Of a stretch of DNA of 64,000 bases, positions 1 through 12,500 are shown piece by piece (positions within the stretch are counted from its first letter, which is position 1; each line of letters opens with the position of its first letter). The stretch is taken from assembly GCA_905221605.1 (NCBI GenBank), contig CAJNDS010000486.1, forward strand, positions 25,001 to 89,000, read 5' to 3'. Source of the stretch: Symbiodinium natans (Eukaryota > Sar > Dinophyceae > Suessiales > Symbiodiniaceae). Position numbers and translations under genes: made by a program. The notes beneath the pieces are model-generated. The model did no database searches. It was not told the DNA's origin and was given only the letters and a program-made list of their open reading frames with translations.

Positions 1-895
1 TAGGGTTTAGGGTTTGGGGTTTAGGGTTTGGGGTTTAGGGTTTAGTGGTAGTAAGCTCCAAAAAAAGGGGTTTAGGGATAGGGTCTAGATAAGTTGCTTA
101 CCCATGGACCTAAATAGGGAATACTTGAGCCCATACAAGGACTTTGGGGTCCAAGTAGCTCCTTAGAGCTAAACAGCACATCCTTATCCTCATACCCTAC
201 CCTAAACCCTAAACCCTAAACCCTAAACCCTAAACCCTAAAAGGTATACTAAAGGGACTCACAGCTCCAATCATCCTTAAACCATGTTCCAACCGTCTGG
301 AGTGCACTGTTGGGGCTTTTGTTCGCTGATTGTAGGCTTTCGGGTGTAGGGTTTAGGGTTTAGGGTTTAGGGTTAGGGTTTAGGGTTTTTGATTATAGGG
401 TTCGGGAGGCTTCGGCTTTGAGGGTTGCTTTTGCCGGTGGCTCACGCTTTCTATGCCAAGGGTGCGGTTAGAGCCCTGACATAGCAACCTAAGTACTAAA
501 CCCTAAACCCTCAACCCTCAACCCTAAACCCTAAACCCTCAAGCCTAAACCGATGGTTGCGAGCCGGTTCGAAGTGTGACCAACGCGATGTAGTTATCCG
601 GTTTAGGGTTTAGGGTTTAGGGTTTAGAGTTTAGAGTTTAGTGGTTGGGGTCGTCCATAAGGACTCAATCCGCAGAGTCTTCAACCACCAGGCTTAGGGC
701 CCGTTTTCACCGAGCCGTTGGCCCCCAAGCATGCGCGGCCCAGCTTCCTCAACGCCGAAAACCCTGAGGGAGCGTACTTCGGATCCGCCGTGGGGTGTTG
801 CTGTAAGGCAATACCCTGCGATGGAGGGCCTAGGTCTCGCTCTTCTGCCCTGCGCAGAGTACTCGATGCTACCGGCAGGTGCTAAAGGGCAAATC

Positions 896-1500
896 CTGCC
901 GTAGAGCGTTTGCTAGTCGTAGAGGGAGATAAGGAATTGCAAACATGAGAATGGTACCCAGAGCCACAAAGTAAATAATACCGGTAGCCTCACCTGACAA
1001 GACGTCGATGAGGTCTCTGACAAGAAGTGCCTCCAGTAGCCCGAAGTGGGCCTGCAGGGATGTTAGAGCCCAGGTTGCCCAGTAACCTAGGATTAACAAG
1101 GGTGCCCCTTTTTTGCTTACAGGGGTTTATAGGGGAACCTAGAGCCCCCGAAAAAGGGAATAAGGGCACGACTGGGCATCCTAGGAGCCTTGGCGAGGCT
1201 CTTGCAGTCCAGAGCTCGCTCTCCTCCGAGCATTGTCGAGATCCCGGCAAGCAGCTCGGCAGCTGCTGCAAGCAAGAGCCGAGCGACGTGAGACAATGCC
1301 AAGAGAGATAGAATCTGCATCGGTTTAGGGTTTAGGGTTTAGGGTTTATAGGGTTTAGGGTTTAGGGTTTAGGGTTTTAGGGTTTAGGCCAGCGTTCCCA
1401 GGATGCCGTCCCGAGGCATGAAGATGAGGACAGCGAGACAGCCCATGGCTAGGACGCTCAGGCCCAGCACGAGGACACAACGGTTCCGGGTCCAGGCCAT
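896..1500 (-). CDS. 5' exons of a membrane protein, possibly an ABC transporter; gene continues past the left edge
   Basis: Two minus-strand exons are visible. Exon 1 (1390-1500) opens with ATG at 1498-1500 and encodes 37 residues: a short basic start (MAWTRNR) followed by a hydrophobic segment of about 20 residues, so a signal anchor or first membrane helix. Its likely donor is GC (CTG|GCC). Exon 2 (896-1051) follows a CCCTGCAG acceptor and encodes 52 residues with an amphipathic stretch (LLEALLVRDLIDVLSGEAT) and a second strongly hydrophobic stretch; its donor is GA (CAG|GATTTG). The layout resembles the first helices of ABC_membrane_2 (peroxisomal ABCD-type) half-transporters, but no nucleotide-binding motif lies inside the window, so the family is a guess. 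The phase join is consistent (0/0). A family B palindromic repeat (1077-1184) sits in the intron just before exon 2. Nothing convincing was found in 1-890, which holds telomere-like arrays. Confidence 0.45.
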
Positions 1501-3860
1501 GGCTCCCACGTTGCCGAAAGCCACGCGGGTTTAGGGTTAGGGTTTAGGGTTAGGGCTTAGGGTTTAGGGTTTAGGGCTTAGGGCTTAGGGTTTAGGGCTA
1601 AGAGCAGCTTGCAGCAGAGGTGTACAGAGTCGCATATATATGGTTGGACATGTCTAGAGCCAGCCCCTACCCCCCCGGCTTAACCCCCTTTTTCTCCAAA
1701 GCACCTTCAACATTAGACAGAAGCATTGTGTTGCAGGATGCTAAATCCCAAACAGCCCGGCGACGTTCGAGATCCTAGCTACCCTAGTTGAGTCCATTGC
1801 CGGAAGTAGGATTCGTAGGATCCTAAAAGCTCCAAAAGGTTGAAGGTTACCCACTCAGCTAAGCCGGTGCCTCAAGGGTTCACGGCCCAGGGTGGAAGAT
1901 TTGGGGGTAGCAGGGAGTTGCTGTTGGGGCCTGGAGTTTTGAGGGCACGGATAGAGCCATGATCAACGCTACTTACAGAATCCAAATCGCCCGAGTCGAG
2001 TCAAGATGCCTGGCTGCCCCTGAACATCTATACCCAGGAGTAACCTAGGAATGAAAAGGGTACCCTTTTGGTTTTAAAGGGGATTGTAAGGGAACCCCAA
2101 CCCGAAAAAAAGGAAATAAGGGCCTACTCCGGGTCCTAGACATCTTGATCAAACGTTGAACCCGTGGCCCCCAGCTATCTTTGTAGGTCCAAGCGCCCGT
2201 ACATGACTGCGTGACATCTCTAGGATTGGTAGTTGTTGGATCCACAAAGTCTAGGCCCAGGAGTCACCTGGGAATAATGAGGGTGCCCTTTTGGTCTGAA
2301 GGGGGTTACAAGGGAACCCACACCCTTAAAAAAGGGAATAAAGGCCTAGTTCGGGTTTAGGGTTTAGGGCTTAGGGCTTAGGGCTTAGGGTTTAGGGTTT
2401 AGGGCAAGGTTTAGGGTTTAGGGTGTAGGGTTTAGGGTTTAGGGTTTACAAGGCCTGTCGGACTCTCTGTTGGAGACAAAGCTCCGTGGGTGCATATGGG
2501 GTGGAGTCCGGTGAAGGCAGCAGAGGAACCTTCAAGGAACATCGAACTCCTTAGACTTACTGTTGGTCAGTAGGGAATGAAGGAATGGGTGTACCCTATG
2601 TCATCCCTTAAAGGGTATATATAGGGGGATGTGGGGTACCTCATGCCCTATTTCCCTACTAACCAACAGTAAGTAGAACCACAAGAAATTCTCAGACAGA
2701 CCGTCGAGATCCTGCACATCCACATCCGACAGGAGCCAGCACACCGGCACCCTAAACCCTAAACCCTAAACCCTAAACCCTCAACCCTAAACCCTAAATC
2801 CTCCAGAGGAGGAACCTGCTCTGCACCTACCAGCTCGGATGGCCCTAAGAACCCTCTCTCTGAAAAAGGTTCCTGAATATGATCCCTCTGAAACCCAAAA
2901 AGGGAGACATGTCCCAAGGGCCTATTGAGCCAAGCTCCATGAACCAGGCTCCACGAACCAAACCCTAAACCCGAAACCCGAAACCCTAAACCTAAACCCT
3001 AAACGCTCCTTGCCCTGAAATATAGTATTGTCAAGATGTCAAAAGGCCCGGTGCAATTTTGCTGAAACAACTTGCGTCGCCTTGGCTCAGACTTTGGCCA
3101 GGTGGCACGTTAACGGAGCTGCGTCCCCGAACCGAACTTAAGACTTGGGACCTGGAGGGTTTAGGGTTTAGGGTTTAGGGTTTAGGGTTTAGGGTTTAGG
3201 GTTTAGGCTTTAGGCTTTGGGCTTTGGGCTTTGGGCTTGAAGCCCAAAGGATTCGGTTCTAGGGTTTAGGGCCTATAGGTCTTTGCGGCATAGGGGATAT
3301 TTACAATCGTAATGGTCAGGTAATCGACAATTGCTAGATGCATTGAAACTCATGACTTTGAAAATGAACTAAACATAGACAATGAATTCTATGTAATGAT
3401 GCACCATCTACCTGTGGCTCGTCATTTAGATGCAATTGAAGTGGTTACAGGCACAGAAAGTCAAATAAAGGTTATGTCACAACCGTTTCTAAAACTATAG
3501 GTATGATAGACAAAATAGGTACGGCCCCACAAGCTATTAACTAAGGAAAAGAGCGGATCTCTACAAAACTCGCGGTGAAAGAACCCTCCCCACATCGGCT
3601 CAGCAGAACAGCACATCCTCCAACCGAAAACCTTCGTCTGCTAATTACTGTTTGATGTTGGGATGTTCCCTCTTCAACTAACAGTCCTCAATAGGGATTA
3701 TAATGGGGTGGGTACTATAATCCCCACTAAGGACTGTTAGTATAAGGGGGAACATCCCAATGTTTAATATTGAATCTCCAAAACCCTAAACCTGAACCCG
3801 AAAGCCTAAACCCTAAACCCTAAACCATAACCGGTAACCCTCAGCGCCCTAAATCAGCAC
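1501..3860. other. Intergenic or intron sequence, repeats only
   Basis: Holds telomere-like arrays, two family B repeats (2032-2139, 2255-2356), a palindrome of about 115 nt (2559-2672; CTTACTGTTGG...CCAACAGTAAG), a family E copy (2841-2932) and a family A MITE. No convincing exon was seen, although short plus-strand stretches are open. Confidence 0.5.
3658..3760. mobile_element. Family A MITE
   Basis: TTGGGATGTTCCC to GGGAACATCCCAA inverted ends with an AGTCCT...AGGACT inner palindrome. Confidence 0.85.
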
Positions 3861-3863
3861 CGC

Positions 3864-4883
3864 TCAGCGCGGCTCGCCGACGATCTCGCCCACCACGGAG
3901 AAGCCTGTTCTGAAGCATACCGAATGGGCTCTGTATTCTCGGGGTTTTGTAGTTCAGGATTCGGGGACGGTTTAGGGTTTAGGGTTTAGGGTTTAGGGGT
4001 TAGGGCACCAGGCAGCTGAATGTGGCTGCCATCAGCCATCCCGTTACAGAGATGCTGAAGCATGAAGCTTTGCAACCCACAGGTTCATGTCAGCCTGCCC
4101 AGGTGCGCCCAGTTTAGGGTTTAGGGTTTAGGGTTCAGGGTTCAGGGTTTAGGGTAGGTGCGCCAAGTGTCTGTAGGCTTCCGTGATCCGTACTCGCACC
4201 AGGCGCCCAAGAAGGTCCTGGCGGAGGATTTAGAGCTTCGGCCCTTCAGGCCGCTTGGGCTACGAGAAAATCCAAAGACCTTCGATCCTTGCTTCTGCAC
4301 ATTTCTCCCTCTCAACATCGGGATTCCGAAGATTCTTGCCCTGAGTTTGGGTTTTTGGCCATGATGCGTGCTCAAGACCTTTCAGGTTCTGGCTGGTGGT
4401 TCAAGGCACTAAGCCAACCCCCGATCTCCCTTTGGCCGGGCTCGTCTTTTGAGTCTAAGGTTTGGATCTTGAGGTTGAGGGTTAGGTTGACAGCATAGGG
4501 TTCAAGCCCCTGCTCGCACCCAATCATCCCTCCTACTTAGGGTGCACGATTTGGGTACCCAGTACACATCAGGGAAAGCGACGTGTGAAGCCTACTGCCT
4601 TCCATGGTGATGGTAGTAGTTGTTCCGCCTCTTGCCGCCTTCATAAAGCCTTCAGCAGCTACCAGACATTCACCCAACTCACCACCAAAGCCCTAAACCC
4701 TAAACCCTAAACCCTGAACCCTGAACCCTAAACCCTCCACCCTAAAGCCTAAACCCTAAACCCTAAACGGGTTTCTTCGCACGCAAGGCACCAGACGGAG
4801 ACAAGTTCTCGCGGCTGTCAGCGGCAGCAATGCTCAAAAGAACAGCTGGGATGCTCGCCCTTTCAAAGAGGGGGCTGAGCCTC
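3864..4883 (-). CDS. TRAM-domain exons, probable C-terminus of the methylthiotransferase
   Basis: Exon 4172-4217 encodes DLLGRLVRVRITEAY and exon 3864-3904 encodes FSVVGEIVGEPR then TGA. Joined through a GA donor (TACA|GACACT) they read like a TRAM RNA-binding strand pair (GxxVxVxIxxAxxxxLxGE). A possible preceding exon, 4781-4883, encodes about 34 residues starting RLSPLFERASIP; its phase-2 acceptor fits the donor at 15935 and its GC donor fits phase 0 at 4217. That exon is the weakest of the three, because the other strand is also open there. Methylthiotransferases normally need TRAM and none is found nearer the core, so these are assigned to the same gene. A separate small gene cannot be excluded. 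Confidence 0.6.
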
Positions 4884-7800
4884 CTGACCTACCCTAAACC
4901 CTAAATCCTAAACCCTAAACCCTAAACCCTAAACCCTAAACCCTAAACCCTAACCCGAAACCATACAGCTTGCCCTTCCAGACCAAAGCCTCAAGTAAGA
5001 GACAGAGTGAAAAGCTTGGCATTCACAGCTTTCCAGGGACGAAAGGAGGGACCCTCACGAGGGACCTCAGGGTCTATTCAGGGGCTATTCGGGGGGAACT
5101 TAGGTATCTTGGGACTGTGTAAGGCATATGTAGGGGGTTTAGGGTTTAGGGTTTAGGGTTGGTTGTTTTGGGGAATCAGATGAAGGGTCCCTTCTAGGGG
5201 TCCCCTCTTTCTATACCCCTCCTAGAGCTTGGCAGCAGGGGCGTCAGGCTGGTGGGCCGGAAGATCTGGCATGCCCTCGCCCACGTGAACCACGGCGGGG
5301 CCGTCAGAGTGCACGCCCGGGGGTAGATGCGTCCACTCCTGAGGAACGAACCCCTGGCTGGTTCTTAGTAGGGAACCTCATACAATCCATAAAAGGGTAT
5401 ATTTTTGGGGCCCTAGTTCCCTCATTCCCTACGAAGAACCAGGGGGTTGTTCCGGATGAGGCTTAGGAAGGCGAGGCGTTGCGCAAAGAGGAGTCGGCAT
5501 GGAGCTGCACTGGCATTTCTTGAAGTTGCCATCACACCTCTGATCTCCTCCCAAGCACACACGCCACTAAGACTCCCACTGTGCTCTCAGCCGTAGTCTG
5601 CCATCTTCCGCCCCCCCCCCGTCCCACCTGAAGGCGCAAAAACCTACGTCCAAAACCCCGAAAGCATCAAGCCCTCCAACTCCAAGCCCTATGCCCCAGA
5701 AATCGGAGCAAAGCCAAGGCACCGGGCGCATGTAGATACGAATCGGCTGGGATCCCACATCCAGCACGGGCTCCACTCGTGGCATGGCCTGCAGGGCCTC
5801 TTCACTGCCATAGAGGCCGGCGTACCTTAGGTTTAGGGTTTAGGGTTTAGGGTTTAGGGTTTAGGGTTTAGGGTTTAGGGTTTAGGGTTTAGGGTTTCGG
5901 GTTTCGGGTTTCGAAGCTCCGGCCCTGCCCCACTTGAACTGGCTGGAAATCTCTCTGACCCAACATGCCCCCAAGCCCTGCCACAACGTGCTGCCCTCAA
6001 CCCGAACCCGGAGAGCCCAATACCCCTTAATTAAGGAATATACCTTAAACCATATTAAGGATCCCTATATAAATTAAGCAATATTCCCTAGTTAAGGGAT
6101 ATTGGGCTCTTTGGGAACTTTCGGTCACCAAAGCCGTGACCCCCTAAGTCACCTCAGCTCTGCTGGGGCACTTGGAGATGAGGTTCAGGGCGCCTTTCGG
6201 CTGCGAAGGCCTCGGCGACCCGAAGCCGCACCCTGGAGCCTACGCAGCCTAAAAACCAAGGAGGCCTTCGAAGGGCGGGAGCCACAACAAACAACAGCGC
6301 AGCAGCAACGGCAGCGGCAGCGGCAGCGGCAGCGGCAGCAGCAGCAGCAGCAGCAGCAGCAAGAGCAGCAAGAGCAGCAAGAAACATCAAGTTTGTCGAG
6401 CAGCAGGACGAGCGACTGCATGATGATGAAGGTTGGAGGGGGTAAACGGAAGTTGGAATCCTGCGTGAAGCGGATTGAGGCGGTGGCAGACTTGTCACCC
6501 AGTAAGCCTAAAGGTTTGGGCAGAAGATAGTGTCTACACCGAAGAAACTCGCAGACTCCCTTCATCAGGTCTTGCATCAAAGCACACCATGCATGCCTCA
6601 AAAGCTTAAAGACCTTTAGCTATAAGCAGAAAGGGTTAACCTCCCAGGTCGACCAAAACGAGGGTGCTCTCCCTAGGACGGCCCTTAAAAGCCTCTGAAA
6701 AATATTCCTGAATATGATCCAGTGAAACCCAGTAAGGAAAAATAAAAGTTCCAAAGGCCTAGCTAGTGACTTGAGGCCACGCCCCAAAGCTCAACGTGAC
6801 ACCATGAATCACACAGAATCTGGAGGCCCAAGCCCGATATGCTACCTTCCGAACCTAAAGGCCGGGAGCCTTACAAGGCACAGAAACACATCACTCTTCA
6901 TCACCCCTCACGTCCTGTGATGCGTGGAGCATGAGAGCGTCCTGCGGGGACACCCAACGGACGTCATCGACCTCCTGACGCAAATCTCAGTGCGAAAAGG
7001 CCCGGTAGAGGCAGCAGGACTTGTGCCGTTCAATATGGTGGACGCCTGTGAACTTTGGTAAGAACTGTTGCGTTTGTGTCATGTGTTGCCAGTCCAACTT
7101 CCTGCCCAATCCTGTTAGCACATGCCAGAAAGCTCCTTATGAATTGTGCTGCACATCAATCAGTAGCAGCCATAACGATCAAGGTTAACCTTCATCCCAG
7201 AGCAAATCCTACGGCCAAACCTTCATGTTCCAACCCTCTTTCATGCCCGCCCGCCCGCCCGGGTAGGGGATCAAAAAAGAATTTATTTGGGATCAAAAAA
7301 ATTTATTTCTAGGCGGATCAAAGAAAAACTTATTTGGGATCAAAAATTATTTACTGAAGGCTTCGAAGGCTTGTTGCAAGCGGAGCGGAGGCTGTAAACG
7401 CTCAGAAATGCCAGTTTTCTGCGTTCGCAAGCTCTAAATACCGAAAAAATACAGCATTCATGTGGGAACTACTGAAAATAGCAGCATTTCTGAGTTTCCA
7501 GAGAGGCTGCAGATACTGTATATAGCAGCAGTTCTGCGCTTTCAGAGGCTGGACATACTGTACACTGCAGCGTTTCTGAGTTTCCAGAGGCTGCAAATAC
7601 TGTAAATAGCAGCATTTGTGCGCTTTCAGAGGCTGGACATACTGTAAATAGCAGCATTTCTGTGTTTCCAGGTTGCAAATCAATGCTGGCATCTTGGCAT
7701 CAGAAGTTTCAAAAAAATGCGTATACTCTGAAGCAAGCCAGAACGATTTGGCGGGGGGTTGGGGGGGGCGTGCCCCCCCCAACCCCCAAACAGAATTCTC

Positions 7801-9488
7801 GCATCATGGGTTTCGAAAGTATGCTGAAGCACCTGGCACGACTTAAAATAAAACGGGGGGTTAGGGGGGTGCAGGCTCGCATCAGAGGCGTCGAAACACG
7901 CGTATACTTTGAAGCAAGCTGGCACGACTTCAATGAAGCGGGGGGTTGTTGGGGTGGGCCCCGCCCCCCATTGGCAAACGCAATGCTCGCATAATGGGTT
8001 TCGAAAAGATGCGTATGCTTTGAAGCAAGCTGGCACGACTTCTTCCTTGTTTTTGTTTTTTGTCTTTCATTGTTCTTTCTTTCTTGCTTTCTTTCTTGAT
8101 TTCTTGATTTATTCCTTCCTTCCTTCCTTCCTTCCTTCCTTGCTCCCTTGCTTCCTTGCTTCCTTGCTTCCTTGCTTCTTTGCTTCCTTGCTTCCTTGCT
8201 TCCTTGCTTCCTTGCTTGCTTCCTTCCTTCCTGCCTTCCTTCCTTCCTTTCGTCCTTCCGCCCTTTCTTCTCTCCCTCCCTCCCTCCTTTTCTCCCAACC
8301 TCCCTCCGGTTCCCTCTCTCCAGCGGAAGAACCGAATAAATTATTTTTTGATCCTAAATAAATTTTTCTTGATCCTAAATAAATTTTTCTTGATCCTAAA
8401 TAACTTTTTTTTGATCCGCATCCCCCCCCCCCCCCCCCCCCCCCCCCCGCCCCCACCCCCCCCACACCTCTTATGATTTTAACAGGGATGGGCTTCCTGT
8501 GAATTTAGAAGGACAGAGGCCCCCAGCAATTGCTTTCAAAGATTCGCCGCGCGAAATATTTCTTACCATGCCCGGAAGACTCGACTTCATAGCGGATATA
8601 CCACAAGGCACGAAGGCCTGGCAAGCTTGACTTTCTAGAGGAAGCCCGTACTAAACAGGGTGCAACATTACGCCACGAGAACATAACTTCGATGCCAAGC
8701 CTGCGAGCTACCTCAGTTCAGCGAGGATTTCGTGTCCATCATGACGACAGAGGGAAGTGCAACACCAGGCACTCAGGGCCTAAAACCTTCAAACCTACAC
8801 CGAACCAGGTGTAGGTTTGGGGGCCCTACAAAAAACACATTTCTGGTGGCTGCAGAAGGCTAACAAACAGGGATTAAGGGTAGCCAAGATTAAAACAAAA
8901 TGTCAAGATGTTCAAACCTACCAACCTACCCAAGATGAACCTTAAGACTGAAAAAACCTCAGGACCCTAAGCCCTAAGCCCCAAGCCCTAAACCCGAAAC
9001 CCGAAACCCTAAACCCTAAACCCTAAACCCTAAACCCGAGCACTGTGGTGGGGCTGGCCTTGGGATCCCCCTTCACGGGCAGAGTGGCTGCTGCGGGGTT
9101 CGTCGCCCGGGCGAGGAAGAAGCGGGTGTCGTAGCGGTACTTCTCCTGGACCCCAGATGTCGGTTTCAGTTTGGTCCCCGTACTTTATTGGGGTCTTTAT
9201 TTATGAGGGAATCCTACGATTTGGGGGTCTATTTTAGGGCCGCGTATTTTCATAAACCCCCATATCTTACATGGCCTTGGCTTAGGATTGTTCAGTGCAG
9301 TGGGTAGGAAGATGGTTTGTTGGCTCAGAGTTTACTAGTGAGTGTGCCCTGAACCTTAAATGGAAATGATTGCTTTTTCTGCGGGATTGCAAACTGAATA
9401 GCGTTAGGAGCTACTACTATTTGCTTAAGACCCCCACAAAATATCAAGTAACAATCCCTATATTGCCCTTATAAGGAAGAATATGAGA

Positions 9489-9519
<31 letters not shown>

Positions 9520-12500
9520 TTTCTTTTTTGTGTTTTTTTTTGGGGGGGGAGGGGGGGGGGGGGTGGGGAGGGTCTTAAGCAAGTAGTAGATTAGAAGCTT
9601 GGCTGCCAACCTGAACCTTGAGCCCGACGACTTCTGCACGGATTTGAAATGTCGTCAGGGAAGGTGACTTGCGAACGCCCCTAAACCCTAAACCCTAAAC
9701 CCTAAACCCTAAACCCTAAACCCTAAACCCTAAACCCTAAACCCTAAACCCTAAACCCTAAACCCTAAACCCTAAACCCTAAACCCTAAACCCTAAACCC
9801 TAAACCTTCGCTCGTCGCTAATGGCAAGAATAGCCATCAAGGAATCACCATAATTGTGCAATTTGCCTCCACTTATAGGGTTTCGGTGAACACTACAAGT
9901 GCCCGCAACTCCTTAGTCTCCTTAGTCTCCGAAGGAACCCTAAACCCTAAACACCTAAACCCTAAACCCTAAACCCTAGACCCTAAACCCTAAACCCTAA
10001 ACCCTAAACCCTCTTCGCGCCTGCTTCGGCGTCACCCAGTGCGCGAAGGGTGTGAGTCGCGCGAGTTGCGCCGCGCCTTGCGCTGGGGCACTTCGGTCCC
10101 AAAGGGTCCTAAGTACCTACACAGTAGAAAGTAGGTTTAGGGTTTAGGGTTTAGGGTTTAGGGTTTAGGGTTTGGGGTTTAGGGTTTAGGGTTTAGGGTT
10201 TATGGCTTAGGGCTTACGGTTTAGGGTTTAGGGTTTAGGGCTTAGGGTTTCTATCATAGGAATTACTAGTACGGTTTGGGTAAGTGTCCCCCATATAGGT
10301 ACTTAGGATCCTATGGGACGCAGGATCGGAGGTTGGGATGGGGTTCTCGATAGCCGCTGCGTTTACATCCACGGTTTCCAAAGAAGATACTGGCAGATAA
10401 GCAAGGCAGCGTACATGAATGACGCAAGATCCACCAAACTTTGGCATCGGAAACAGATGCAAGCACATGATTTGCTACCAAGCGGGCTAAGCCGAGGGCG
10501 ACCGGTATGCACTGCACAAGCCTGATCAATATCAATCGTCAAACAACAGAAGCTCCTAAACCCTAAACCCGAAACCCTAAGCCCGAAACCCTCTTGCCGA
10601 TCGTCTGCGCCTAGTTCTGGTGAAGAAGAGCCAACACCCGCTCTGCCATCAGATTCGAAGTGCACGCCTGTCTCCTTGTCTGTGTTCGAGGCTTACAGTT
10701 GCTTCGCCTCCAGAACTCGACCCAAAACCCCAAACCCTAAGCCGTTTCCTGCATACAACTCGGAACCCGGAGCTTTGTAAACCTGCAGCCCTTGCTATGA
10801 CTGCTATGAGACATCACAAAGCCTGAAACGTTGAACCTTGGGAGCCCTCGAAGAACAAAATGAACCTCGAAGAAAAAATGAATGCTTGGATGGGGGTTGC
10901 CTGGGTATGCAGGCAGATCATACACCCGTCTGGCACCGACCTTTCTGAATATTGAATGCTGACGACGCATGTGAAATCATCCCACTGCCACGTTGTGGTC
11001 GAACTTTCCTGCTCCAGTCAGATCCGCCCGCGTATTGACAACAACCTGAAGCTTCCTCAAGCTTCTGAACATTCGGAACCATCCCTTTTTCCGACGACAA
11101 AGTATAAACTCATTCCCCCCCGGGCCTCTGCCACCCTGGCCGGAATAATCAGCACACAACCCGCTTAGTTGTTTAGGGTTTAGGGTTTAGGGTCGCCCCC
11201 AAGATGGCACTAAGACTCTTCCCACAGCTCGCGGAGCGCGGCGACGCGGTACTCGGCCAGCGTCTCCGGTGACCGGATCCGCGCGGCGTACTCCTGATCT
11301 GCCTCGTCCACGCAGCCTCCTGGCTGGGGGTTTAGGGTTTGGGGTTGAGGGTTTAGGGTTTAGGGTTTAGGGTTTAGGGATCAGATAATTAGGGAACCCG
11401 AAACCTAAACCCTAAACCCACTGCCCTAAGCCCTGTGAGGATCTCGCTTCTTCAGCCGTGTGCCCCAGCTGAGAAGTAGACGTCGACCTGCCTTAAATAA
11501 CTCAATATAAGACATTTTACGTCAATGCAGCCGTGACTGTCATAAGGAGCATCTAGCACAGTCTCCAAGTGATGGCACAGGCAACCCCTATCGGGGAAAC
11601 ATGGGAAACTTCGACCGCAAATGTCCATGTCCACATTAGCCATACGAACCTTTCCAGGTGCATGTGGTGCTACTCCTAATCCCTAAACCCTAAACCTTAA
11701 ACCCCTAAACCCTAAACCCTCTGGAGATAATCAAGGTCGCAGAAGGGGTCCTGGGAAGACGTAGGTGTTGGCCATGAACCGGGCCTTTGAGTGGCGCTTG
11801 ATCATGAGCACCTCGAAGGCCTTGCAGGGCATTGAGGCTTGCATAGTTCCGGCTTGGGGTTTAGGGTTTAGGGTTTAGGGTTTAGGGCTTAGGGCTTAGG
11901 GCTTAGGGCTTAGGGTATGGCTTGGGGTGTTCCCACTTATACTAACAGCTCCTTCATAGGGATTATTACAATTGGGGGGGGGGGGGGGGGGGGGGGGTTG
12001 GGGGTACTAGAATCCCGATTCAAGGACTGGGGTACATCCGGCGCATACAGGTATACGAAATACATAAATAAGCAAACAAACAAAGGAAGAAACAACAAAC
12101 CTACAAAAAAAAATGAAATACATGTATATATATATATATATATACAAAACGGGGGACCGTGGGAGTGCGCTTTTTGGCTATTTTTCCTTACATGATACAT
12201 GCTTTTCATACGAAAAAACGCAGAAAACTAGAAAACACTGTACAAAAACTCGGAAAACTAGAAAAGAATGCAAAAACTCGAAAAAACCAAAAAAGCCAAA
12301 AAAACCAAAAAAACAAAAAAAAACAAAAAAACCAAAAAAACCAAAAAAAACAAAAAAAACAAAAAAACCAATTTCCAGGGACTCTTCCATCCAGGGCCCA
12401 ATTTGCAGGAGTCCTGGAAAATTGTTTTTTTTGGTTTTTTTGGTTTTTTCGAGGAAAACTAGAAAAAATGCAAACACTCGGAAAAACTCGAAAACACCAA

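Noticed and set aside
1-400. A true chromosome end at the left edge
   Set aside because: Arrays here are short, in both orientations and mixed with unique DNA, like those across the whole window.
3860-4270. Plus-strand gene with exons reading LADDLAHHGEACSEAY, AAISHPVTEMLKHEAL and VRQVSVGFRDPYS
   Set aside because: Looked coding, but the minus strand gives a TRAM domain with a phase-matched join and a stop, which is more specific.
6102-6601. Overlapping ORFs of 114-142 codons rich in Gln, Ala or Cys
   Set aside because: They are three frames of the same CAG/CTG repeat. Only 6386-6460 on the minus strand is supported, by the LPPPT motif.
7402-8476. Many overlapping ORFs of 63-150 codons
   Set aside because: Low-complexity translations of tandem repeats, the TTCC microsatellite and the C run; frames on both strands are open together.
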